A stretch of 64,000 nt of DNA from Phoronis australis. Lineage: Eukaryota; Phoronida; Phoronidae. The first letter of the stretch is position 1, and every line of letters begins with the position of its first letter. The translations under genes were made by a program, and so were the position numbers. This document shows, piece after piece, positions 1 to 26,448 of this stretch. Under the pieces are notes generated by a model that was not told the DNA's origin, searched no databases, and saw only the letters and a list, made by a program, of their open reading frames with translations. Location: assembly GCA_002633005.1 (NCBI GenBank), contig NMRA01000417.1, positions 262,158 through 326,157 of the forward strand. The letters run 5' to 3'.

Positions 1-2639
1 GATACAATAAGATACATTAAATAAAATAGTATTTACAAATTGGATAAACAAATTGAATTAAAGATAAATAAATTTTGGTAAATATATTGGAAAGACAAAA
101 AGGAGGAACATCTATGACGACCACAGGTAACTGATGAGGTGGTGTCTGAAATTATAACAGTCAGCATCCTTAAGACAGGCAAATTGTTCCACTGTTTGAT
201 GGTCTGAATAAAGAAGGACTTGGAATAAAACGATGTTCTGTGTCTGGGCTGAAACTGTCCCTCTAAGTGGCTTGTCAGATATAATGGCTCTAAAATAATA
301 AAATTGACACTAGTGACACAGCACTGTTTGGATACAACCTAAAATAGACCCTTCCTTGATAAAAACACAGATGTCAAATTTGGTAAACATTGAGGCACCA
401 CTAGTCAAAACCCGACGTCGGCCGTAACTGTTTTGAAAGGAGCATATCTCGGAAACTGAAAGGAGACGCATGCACCAGCAAATGTACGACGTGTCCGGAT
501 TCTATCCTTGACGCGGTGAGGAATGTTTTTTGTTTAGGCCCCCATTCACAATAGGCTACAGCCAACAGTCTGTCCGTCGGATATCGCGCATTCAAAGTAG
601 TGTAAATAGTGAACAGCAGCAGCCCAATGAGACGGAGGCAAAGTAAAGCTGGTTACAAATCAAACATAGTGCAAGGTCCAGCACTCAGAAAGGCGCGCGA
701 AGCACACGCAATTGTTACAGAGACATTGCATCCCTGTCCTATGTTGTGTAAGTGCCGGTGTGCTTTAACACATATCAAAACTAATGTACATCCACGTAAC
801 CACGTTTCACTACCCTTACAAATTCTCTGTTGCTCTCTGATAAGCATCGCAGATGCAAGAATCTCGCTAAAGAAGATAGTGTGATCGTGTGCTTCGCTTG
901 CAATGCCTCACCATGCGTCTCGAAGTCTTTTGTCAGTCTAGCGTGCTCGTGAGATTCTCACCCTTGCGCCCCTGGACGCAGACTAGTAGCTGTCTTGGGA
1001 AATACAAAAATCTAGCCAAAATCACGCTTTCAATTAAAATACACATTACATCACGTAATTTCATGAATTCTTGTTTTTTAGCGAAGTCCTAGCGTTACGA
1101 GCTTTACCCCCATGTAAACCCAAAAACGATTGAACTTGCGGCGACCCAATTTTGCTTGCTCATCCACTGGTCTGTGTACTTGTGGTCTTGTTAATTCACA
1201 CCCTGTACCGTTTGAGGTACACCCTGGACTTCATGGTGTCCTGAGATTAAGATGAATCCCGACAAGGACACCGGGACCCTGTGGCACTCTGTCTGCGGCG
1301 ACTACGAAAATCCTCCACCAATCATTTCGAAAAATGACAAGTCAGTCGGAATCAGATTTGGTAGTCGTTGCTTCTTGTGGTCCTAGGGGTACGCTAACAA
1401 GAATACAGGACCTGGAGTGCGTTGCAACGGGTCTGGAATCTGAAAGGTGTTTCCAACCCGGAGTTCCATATCTACTTTCCACAGGACCTTGTCTTCTTGT
1501 CCATGTCACCGCCTTCAGTTGATAGTTTTGAGACAAAAAAGAAACGTGATCTTAAACTACAAACCATGCTTTTTGTATTACTTAAGATAGTTTTAGAGGC
1601 ATTTCAGCTGTAAGTGTGTTTAATTGTGTTTGATTCGAAAGAGATGACTGTTACATTGCTATAATTATTATTGTTCTATTTTTACGCGAGGTGATGCCAT
1701 ACTTGCTTCAAGGGTAAATAATTTTGGGAAGTATTACCAGCGATTTCCGTATATAAGTTCGGGAAACCAAACGTCTTATGTAAAAATACACCAGGACCTA
1801 TACTCGGCAACGCCGAATACACGAACACAGTAAATTAGTAGTGACTGAGGGAGACTGAGCTGCGCGAAATTGGTGACGACCGTGGACGGCGCTAAACTGG
1901 TGACGACCAGAAGAAACGACCCTGTTATCTTCCACGCAGATTATCAGAAAATGTTAACGATTTTCAGTTTTATTTCATCAACAAACAGATTTCACAAGTC
2001 AGAGTTTTCACTGTGGTTAAAAACGTAAGCGAACCTAGATGTGTTAGGTCACCTCAGTTGCATAAAGACGCGCCAGTGTATCACTGAGTTAACGTCGGGC
2101 GTTTCAAAAGCTGTGGATGAGAAAGGTTTTAATTGTGAAAAACGGTTGGGTGAATTTGATGTTGGTAGCATTTGAAATTACATTCGCTTTCTAGACAACG
2201 CCCTTATATATACAATATGTTAGTTAATCGCGTAGCACTGTACTAGTCGACTCATTCCCATCGTTTGCAGTAGACCTAAACATGTAGAACGACAGCGTTT
2301 CTTCAACAATTCAGACGACTACCAGGACGACGAATGGGGATCACGAGTCGATGAGAAACTACTCATTTTACTATCATGATTGTCTTTGTAATCTATTTTG
2401 GGTAATTGTTCATTCAAAGTTTTCATGATGAAACTGAGCTTTCAGTTAATATGGAAATAAACGTGTCAGAGTTAACTTGCGTTTCGGTTTGTAACCAGCA
2501 GACAATGCATGGATACGTTTAACAAACATAAATATATGCTATGTTCTCGTCATTGTTCATCACTTTCGTCACTGAACTCGTTCTCACATCCATTACTGTT
2601 ACGTTTAATGCAAAATTCGTTAAAATTGAGAAAGCGCGT
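1..2639. other. Intergenic, no supported gene
   Basis: Only short frames without recognisable domains. Nothing repeated enough to define an element was seen. Confidence 0.5.
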
Positions 2640-3080
2640 TTTGATGGTCGGGAACCCTCTTTGTGCGTCGAATACGCAAGTCCAGCTTTTTATTGGGAAA
2701 CCATGCGTTGACAGCGCAAACTCGACATTTTTTTATTGAGAAAACGCATTTTTACAAAAGAGAATCAGTTGTATGCAACGTTTCATGTGCGTCAAAAACG
2801 AAAACCAGACCCACTCATTGGAAAGCCCATATTTGTCACCAGGAAGACTCTTTTTTCACAACGCAGCCCGATATTTCAAGTGAGATAGCGCAGTTTTGAA
2901 AAGATTCCGTCACTTGCCGAGAACGGTTTTTGAGCTTTGGCAATGCAAGTCGAATATTTCATAATGAGAAAGCACATCTTTGAAAAGAAGAACGAACACT
3001 TGTCGGGAACGGGCTTTGTGCGTCGACAGCGCACATTTCTTATTGGGAAAGCCAGATTTTCAAAAATTAATCGCTCAGAA
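2640..3080 (+). repeat. Degenerate tandem repeat
   Basis: Imperfect units of about 60 bp recur with the pattern GTGCGTCGA, GCGCA, TTATTGGGAAA, for example near 2660, 2710, 2790, 2810 and 3015. The open frames across it follow the repeat and show no recognisable domain. Confidence 0.5.
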
Positions 3081-4199
3081 CATTTGAGTCTCATTTACCT
3101 GCTATTATACTGCTATCAAATGACCGAGCCAGCAATGTTGATACTACGACCGCTCATCGAAATAATGTACTCGTACACCCACGAAATTCGGACACTAGCG
3201 GAAACCCAAATTTGGAGGTCCGCCAAATTCGGACACCACAAAAATGATGATTCGCGAGATTCGTCCAAGAATGAATTTTTTCAATTGGAATTAATTTTCA
3301 GTGTCCGAAAATCGCGCGACTTTACCGTATGTATGTGTTAAGAAGAAACATCACCGCCACTGCATTGAATTTTCTCATCTCTACTGCAGGCATTCGCTTC
3401 CTCTTGCAGCTCCAGTCAAGCTCAATGAGGGTGTTGTGGCAAGCAACTCAAGTTTCAAGCCCAACCATTTTTCCCGAAAGAGCCCCTGGGGGCTTTTCGA
3501 TGCAAAATCACTTTGGGAAAACGGGGGCTCTTTTGGACATGCCGGTAGAGTTGGTCAAGACTTGTAGACTGGAACACTATAAATTAAGGGAATGATAAAA
3601 ATGGGCATGTTGTAGGTAAGCATGGTGCAACTAGAACGAGTGCACAGTTAGAACTTGCCACGTACTGATATTCGTTTCACCACAATGCTCGTCGGTTAAA
3701 GTGGAATTTACAATGAAGTGCTGGGGGAAAAAACGAACATCACTCAATTCTAGCACATGTACTAGGGGAAATGTTTACTTTTTCTTGTCGGGTCGGTAAT
3801 TTTTTTTTTTCGTAAAATAGGCATATTTCACCAATACAATGTATAAATTATAACGAACCTTTTTCGAAGGGTCAATCTCTATCACAATTAAACTAACAAT
3901 TCCTAAGTGCAACTTGCTCATTTCCATTCTCGAGAATTTTTTTGAATTTTTGTTAAGTTTCAAAGTACCTTGCAAAGTAAAATATCCCGAATCAACACAA
4001 AAAATGCTGTCACAAATAACATTGCCTTTCAATAAAAATGTTGCTGATTTGGCAAAATTCTACTATTAAGTATAACAAAGTTATCTTTCCAAGTATGAAA
4101 TCTTGAGGAAAAGTGGAATGGTCACCTTCATTAATCTGACTAACTATGAAAGGTCACCTCCATTAATCCGAGTAACTAAAATTCTAACTTGTCATGGTG
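3081..4199. other. Intergenic, no supported gene
   Basis: A short repeat of AAATTCGGACAC (3186, 3224) is the only structure noticed. Confidence 0.45.
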
Positions 4200-5295
4200 C
4201 CACATCAACAAGCTATTCTTTACATCACCAAGAAAAAAAAAACAGATACACATCAATTACGCTGGATGGGTCGAATTTGTCATTGACTAGCACATTGAAT
4301 GTACTAAATTTGTTTGCTAGTGTCTCCGGTCTCCAAGTGAATGTGGATAAAACAAAAGCCATATGGTTTGGAAGTAAAACTGGTAGTAATGACGTGATTC
4401 CTACAAAAGAAAGTCTGTCTTGGACAAAAAATCTTTTAGATTTTTGGGGGTGGATTTTGACACTCAATTGGATAGTATGACGCATAAGAACTTCACTGCA
4501 AGAATAACTGAGATCAAGACCCGGTCTCCAATCTTTTTACTCGAAATGGAACTCGAAATTAGGTTTGGCATTTTCTACTCTACTTTTGGGCGAACTCAAG
4601 ATAAGTGTCTATTATTCTATGCTCGAGTACACAATAACTTACGTAGATTATTTATTGCCCTTAGTTCACAGTTTGTAAAACCAATATTAAAGCAATAAGT
4701 TCGAGTTTGAACTCGAAATTTCGAGTTTTTACTCGAGTTTGTAGCACAAATATAAGGGTCTTCAAGGGCAAACTTGAACTAGAAACTCCTATGCATAAAC
4801 TATAATGTATTCGAGCACAGTCTGATAACCAATTATCTTAAGTTCGCACAAAAGGAGCAGAGAATTGCCAAAAATAGTTTCGAGTTCGTTTCGAGTACAA
4901 AGATTAAAGACCGGGCCCAAGTCTATTAAAAAGTTGTTGGAGTCAACGAAATTTAACTCCGTTTGGTAGAGTAACGGTAATTAAAACATTAGCTATTTCT
5001 AAACTTAATTTTTTTGTTGTCAAGTTTACCAAATCCACCAGTAAAAGTCTTGGATGAATTGAATACAACATTTTTTAGATTTGTATGGCAGGCCCGTAAT
5101 GATAAAATTAAACGAACTACGGCCTGTTTAGGACTTGATCAAGGGGGAATTCAAATGGTTAATATGCATACTTTCAGCAAAGCTTTAAAACTCGCTATGT
5201 ACATTTACAAGGAGAGATGTCACAAAAATATACCTAATTTTCGCAAGTTCGTTACATATATATATATGAGTACCATAATGCTGAAAAATTAATTA
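4200..5295 (+). mobile_element. L1/Tx1-type LINE reverse-transcriptase fragment, interrupted
   Basis: Frame segments read LDGSNLSLTSTLNVLNLF, SGLQVNVDKTKAIWFGSK, SFRFLGVDFD and, after the insertion, PPVKVLDELNTTFFRFVWQA and NDKIKR. These are typical of the palm/thumb end of L1/Tx1 reverse transcriptase. Reading frame shifts several times, the catalytic aspartate region just upstream is not intact, and a MITE splits it at 4516-4915. Inactive. Confidence 0.75.
4514..4916. mobile_element. CTCGA-rich MITE with CCCGGTCT terminal repeats, copy 1
   Basis: The left end reads ACCCGGTCTCCAATCTTT. The right end, reverse complemented, reads GGGCCCGGTCTTTAATCTTT. The interior is full of TCGAGT/ACTCGA words, including TTTCGAG and ACTCGAAA palindromic runs. 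It splits the LINE reading ITEIK, with a possible short AAG duplication at the borders. Confidence 0.7.
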
Positions 5296-7843
5296 CATAT
5301 AAAAACTTTGTATATAGCTTCTCTGCGCGAAATGGGAAAATTTTATTGTTCATGTTAACTACATGTAGAAGATATTTACTTTAAACGAGATACGATAATG
5401 GTCTTCCTGAGGTGTGCATGCGTGAATGAATGATGTACTTATTTGTTTGTTTGTTTTTGTAATCGTTTGTAAATGATAATAAATACCTAAAAAAAAAACA
5501 AAAAACAGATGCAAACTGAGAGGATAATGGAACAAGTGGACGGAGAGGGAGGCTAGTATGACCACGTATTTCACTTGTAATAGATGGTGATACCAAATCT
5601 TGTGTTTTCGGGCAATTCTCATATCTACAGAAACACGCCTGGTTGTTGAACATATGATACAGTAACATTTCACAAATTTGATTTTGTACAGCGTAGCCCA
5701 CTCTCACTTGTTTTTAAATTATAACAATTATTTTAAATGTTGAATTTATTTCAAATCATTTTATAACTTCTCAAGTAACTGAATTGTATCTTTCATTTTG
5801 ACATTCCATTTGAACACTGACGTGTTAAACTAAGAGTCCCTATGGCTGGTTGTCCTTACTGTTCAGTACATCCAGTCTCTCAAAAATGCTCCACTTTTAA
5901 CTGGCAATATCTCCCAATTGCCAAAAAACTGGCACAAAGTAACTACTCTCTTTATATCCAGGACATAAAAAATTTAAGAAAGGCATTTAATTTTGCAAAT
6001 AGCAGGACATTAACAACCTCCAGCTAACCTCCATGTTGGTTAATTTTGGCCAATGTTCAATGTGCATCCACGCTCTTCAGGAACCAGAGGCAGTCGTTTC
6101 TTCTGTGTCAAAACGATTGATACCTGTTAAACCTCTAATTTCATTTGAACACTGTTGTTGTGTAGAGGTTAATTCTGTGATTGTCAATATTTCTGCAGTG
6201 TTACATTTTGTAAGGTGGCTGGAAACGGATTAAAGGATGTCGATCCAAGTCCCTCTGGGGTTTGACTTTTTCTGATTTGCAAAGTAGAGGCAGTCAGTTT
6301 TGTCAGCATGAGTCAAAGCTTAACCACCATAGAATCAATTTGCTCAGCATTTTATAAAAAGTTCATTTTTCTTCAAAATCATGGAAACCAATTCCAAACA
6401 TTACAATTATCAATGAAAGACAAAATCATCATTTCTGAAAAGATGAAAGTCAATATTCAAACAAAATAAGTTACCTTGACATCCACTGTGTATAAACAAC
6501 TGAATATATATATAAAGCAATAGTATGCACAAGGTATTTAAGAACTACTGTAAACATTAGGGTTAATGCCTTGGGTCCTTGTATTAGTGAGTCTGTAATT
6601 TGTGGTTGTGTACTTAATCAGAAATAGACACTTAAATTGGAAAGTTCAAGCAAGTGGGCACTTACTCGAACAGCGGCACATAATCTGAGCTAGGCAGTCA
6701 CCCTCGCAACCTAGGTTCTTCAAAACTGGTGTCCATAGACCCGAAGTGAAAGCTGAATCAGCGCTCTTCAACCAACATGAGTACTTGAGTAGTCAAGTAT
6801 GCACCTTGACACAGGAGAAAATACACATTGAAAAATACCCACCAAAATTCTAGGACTGACCAGCCGCATGAATGATATCATTGAAGATGCAAAGTTAAAT
6901 AAATCGAAGTACAAACTCTCTCCTACAGTTTGCAGTTCAAATTAGTCAAGTTAAATGACTGAAAAACATCCAGACAAAAAACTTGAACAAACTACAGCAC
7001 TGGGATAGGCATTGTGTGCTCTGATTGAATGACACACTGATGCGCAGCAACAATGCAATGCAAATTTCACAAGACAGTAAAAAATTTAATTTTGTGGCTT
7101 TTGCTGTTTATGTATTCAATAATTAATTTTGCATGAAAAAAAGCCTTGAAAAACGTCAGTTTCCACCAACAGGTGATTAAAGTTTGTTCCCATGGCACTG
7201 AATACATACCAAATATGGAAAAAATATAATAGCCAAACAAAATGCCACGTAACCCCACCATGCCCGTCACTTTGTCTTCAGAGGTAAAAAGAACCAGGAA
7301 TTGGCTCTTAAGTTGCAAGAATGGATGGGTTCCTTTGAAAAATAAATTTGTTACAGCTTAGAATGATAGTCTGTGGTTGACTATAGTCTTGATAAGTGTC
7401 AACGACACGGCGGTTTTTAATGCATGTCTGCAGAAGACACTTGCAGACTATGCAATGTCTCTGGTGATGACCATAACTTCACTGCGAATCAAAACTGATC
7501 CAGTTTCCTCACCTGAGTTCACGCCTTTGCCTTCCGAAAACCATTTGGTAACGCAAATTACAGATGGTCTCTAGCCTAAGCATTGAGCAATTAAATGAAG
7601 TTTCCCCAAAAGTAGAAGGTAGGCGCTTAGCCTTGCAGTGGGCGATCAATTTGAAATATTTCAAAAATAAGGGTAGGCACTTCCGTAAGCACAGGCATTA
7701 ACTGAAATGTTTACGGTATCATTCTCCTGACTTGAAGCTTTATACATAATGGAAGAGACGAGATGACATAACTTTGATCTGCATGCTGTTGCCACTGTTT
7801 CACCATCAGGTCTGCCTGTATAAATCCTCACTTAAGATTAACA
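5296..7843. other. Intergenic; 3' flank of the ZNF143-like gene
   Basis: No coding evidence on either strand. The end nearest 7843 should hold the 3'UTR. A weak ATTAAA on the minus strand at about 7083 is the only candidate polyadenylation signal. Confidence 0.4.
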
Positions 7844-22735
<14,892 letters not shown>

Positions 22736-23118
22736 GTTGCCACGTGATGCAGCCTATAAGAATCCGTTGTAATGAGAATCGGTGGAGCCACCAGCACCGA
22801 TCTACTTAGCATCTAAAATGTCGACTGTTCGTAGCCGATAAAAATATTTGCAGTGTTGTGTACTTTTTTACTCGCTCGTATCACATGCGAGAGAACCATG
22901 GAGACAACTTATACAGAGCGAAACAAGAGAGAAGTAGATAAATATGCTATCTTTATTATGCGCTATATATGAAATACAAAACTACAAACTTATAACTCAT
23001 CGCTAACCGTCGTCATAATACCCTCTCTTAACTCCGAATGACTACCAAATCACTTAAGTCGAGTAATGAAAAAGTTGTAAGCTACAGTAAAAGTAAAAAT
23101 AAAGAAGTTGAGATTCTT

Positions 23119-23179
23119 ACCAGACAGAAACGAGACCCGGTAGAATCCGAAGTTTGGGCGTGTGGGGTCTATTTTTATA
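23119..23179 (-). promoter_or_regulatory. Candidate TATA box and non-coding first exon of the ZNF143-like gene
   Basis: On the minus strand TATAAAAAT lies at 23179-23171. A strong donor (CTGTCTG|GTAAGAATC) sits with the exon ending at 23121, and a 5'UTR acceptor at about 22753 lies just before the start codon. With a start site about 30 bases below the TATA box, the first exon would be only about 25-30 nt. This is inference from spacing; no transcript data. Confidence 0.4.
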
Positions 23180-23199
23180 GACGTATTCGTACCGCGAAT

Positions 23200-25386
23200 G
23201 TTCCAAATTACGCTAAAATAGTTGTCTCAAGTTAAACGTAAAAACCAATCAAAATGCAAAGCAAAAATTCCGTCATCAAAAATACCAAATAAGGGAACTG
23301 GCCAACATACACCACTTTAAATTATAGTTGACCACTCTTACTTCTCACGACTCAACTTAACTCACGACTCCATCAATAGACAGCGCTCCCGTCACACCAT
23401 GCTAACTTATTACAAAGACAATCAATAAATGTTAGCAACCTCTTTGATGTACTGTATGCATATGGGTGGGCTTATCTATGTGTATTTTTAAGTGGCCAGT
23501 AAGCCAGTTTTTGCTGTTCACCAGACAAAGTTTTCAGTAATCTCATTAATTAGTTGAATATATGACATCACAAGCCTGCCGGCCAAATAAGTTGTTATTG
23601 TTATTCCTCCCAACAAAACTTCAATGATCATAGTGGATGTCTTATTTTTACAAGTTCTAGTTTTGCCACATGACTGTTTATATTATTGACCTACCACAGA
23701 AACCATTTCATACTTTCAAGTGTAGATCTTTTTGTTACAGTTAAAGTGGCTTGAATTTGAAAAGTTTTGCAAACTTGAAGTGATGACTTGAAAAAAAGAA
23801 AGTTCACATAAGGGTGACGAATTTGGTCCCAGCACATGTGGAGATTAGAAGAAAGTTCAGTTGAAGCAAGAATCTCCTGAGTTAAGCTGTGATAACATGC
23901 TTTGTTTATAATGCATGGTGATATCCCACAAAGACTTGTGTGATCTTCCGTTTCCACGAGTGCATTCAGGGTCTACGAAATGGGCACTTAAGGTCTAGTG
24001 ACTTTTACTGCAGTTTTGGTGAATGCTGGTCCACAAGACAGGGTTTTAGAGGATCACCACTGGAATTGTTTCCACTTGACTAAATGTCGAGAAAAAAACA
24101 ACCATCATTTGGAATACATACTTAACTGGTAACCAAAACACTATTATTAGTAAAGTAACATGATCAGCTAACTCATCCTTGGGCTGACTTCAAGTCGGGT
24201 GAATAGTAGTTAGTACACTAGGGTTGATGTTATTTTGATCAATGAGAATATTGAAGTCATGAGGTGAATAGCAATCTGATTGTTTGGCCAGTAAGGTTGT
24301 GTCGTTCCTATTAGACTCGAGGGTTGTCAGATCACTAACAAAAATTAGATGACTTATAAAATCCAAAGAGGTGGACCTATCGAGTTACATGAACGCATTT
24401 TCAGGTAAATAATAAAAATCATCTTTGACAGATTGGATTTGTGTTGAATGAGCAGAATGGCTTATTTTGGCCGAATTGTCAGGTAAATGTAGTTGGTTTT
24501 GCCAGCCATGTAGGCCATTTTCGTTTATGAATCCTTTAAAAACTGTTGAAATGTTGGGTTCAACTTGGGTTGAGATACAAGCTGGCCTACAAGGATTCAT
24601 TTTAACTTGATTCTCAGTCTAACTCAGACAAGTTTTCCGCCATAGCCTACTACTCGCTAATTCGACCCCTAAAGTGAGGTTACGTTTTCCATCTAGCCTA
24701 TTCCAAAGGCAAAGATGAGCAACAAGGAGATAATGTAGGTTACCAAGGTCACAGGCCAAATCTGTATTTATAATTTTCTAAGCGATGGTTGGTCTATATC
24801 AACACTGATATTGGACGTTTGTGGCCCAAAATCTGAACTGCTCAGTGGAGTTGATCGGCTGAAATAGGCTGGGCAGTCAACCTTTCAAACGTTTTCTTTC
24901 GTGCAAAAACGCCACACAATGCGAAATGGGCAATGTATATTACAGTGTTTCAAAAATGTACCCATTTGCGTAATTAAGGCACATTTTTGATCAGCAAAGT
25001 CGTAAGAAATGGTAATAAGTGCACAGTTGACGCCGAACTGAACTTCAAACAAAACCGCGAGAGGAATCCTGCTAAAGGACACTGGGAACTTACCCAAGAG
25101 CCTTCACTCACCAAAATAAAATGGCCGATAAGGAAAAATATTGCTCAATGGGTGTATGCGGAAATGTGTGCCTCTGCTGTGATCAATTTGCAGCATATAT
25201 CCCATCTTAAATCCATTTAACCAAAACATGGATAAATAGGTAGCCATATTTTAACAAATTTATACAAAGTTATGTCTAAGTCACTTGAGTCAGAGAATAT
25301 ATTTAAAATAATGCATGGTTAGGGCATGCAGAAGGTTCAAATTGTTGCCACTGTGTGTCTCTTCGCGCAATTAGCGCGCTGACTGG
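23200..25386. other. Intergenic, upstream of the ZNF143-like gene
   Basis: No supported coding sequence. Contains one dispersed-repeat fragment (about 23820-23960, minus). Confidence 0.45.
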
Positions 25387-26152
25387 TAATCCTCGCTGGT
25401 TCCCTCCGTGCCGCCAGGTGGTAGCCAACATTGGCTGGGCACGTAGCCTCGCAGGTTCCCTGCGTGCCGCTAGCTGGTCAGTAGCCAGCACGCAGCGTTT
25501 ACAACGTAATGTGCATGTATTATTTTTCACGGTGTTGTAAAGCTAACCAATGACTCAGGTTACATTAACCAATGCTAAAGCGCGTGTCACTGCGTGATAC
25601 CTGCGTCACAGAGACCGTAGAGAGGCTGCGTGCTGGCTATAGGCACGTAAGGGCCCAGCGAGAAAGCGGACTGTGAACGATTTTTAGCCTTGTCATGCAA
25701 GTGGCCGGCGTCGCAGCAACTATTTCGCTTCTGCAGTGACGCGTGCTGACAATAAACACATATCTGGCCGATTTAATCGATGTGTTATTCATTATGTAGG
25801 ACAGTAAACAAAAGTCAAAGAAAAGGCGCAATCACAATTTCCAGGATTCACATTTCCTGAACATAAATTTTAAGCACCGATTTGTCTGTAGGCTACAACA
25901 GACCACATTTACACTTCAGTCCATCAATTCAAGCCAGCTTGTTTGCGTAAAGCATTGCCTGTAGAGAATTCGACCAGCCAATCAGAAACAAAGGTGCAAA
26001 AAAAATTTCCGAGGAAAATTAAGTGATACCTGCGTGCTGGCTACTGACCACCTAGCGGCACGCAGGCAACCAGCGAGCCAATGCTAAAGCGCGTGCCACT
26101 GCGTGTTACCTGCGCGGTGCTGGCTAGGCCCGTAGGGAACCAGCGAGGTACA
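25387..26152. mobile_element. Composite inverted-repeat element
   Basis: A motif close to CTCGCTGGTTCCCTGCGTGC occurs at about 25391 and 25450. It occurs in reverse orientation at about 25646, 26061 and 26128. The segment CCAGCACGCAG also recurs in both orientations, and AATGCTAAAGCGCGTG is directly repeated at 25571 and 26081. This suggests two related inverted-repeat units, one inside or beside the other. Confidence 0.65.
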
Positions 26153-26448
26153 GTTATTCCACATAACTCAAAATGCGTTTTTTAATAAACTTACACTTTT
26201 TACTACAATTTGCTGTTTGTTCGACTTGAAATTAAGCAGGAATTAAAAATAAATTGAAAAACATATATGCTAAAAACTTTCAAACTAATCGTGTTTTTAT
26301 GCCGGGCGCCGTATTTTCAAATACATAAAAATATACAAAGGTTGAAATTAAAGAACTAAATTTTAAAAAATTAACCAAGTTTCATTCATGATTTTCAGAC
26401 ATACGCAAAAGTTACTGAATTTTATTGACTGGAAGTTTCAGCTGTCAA

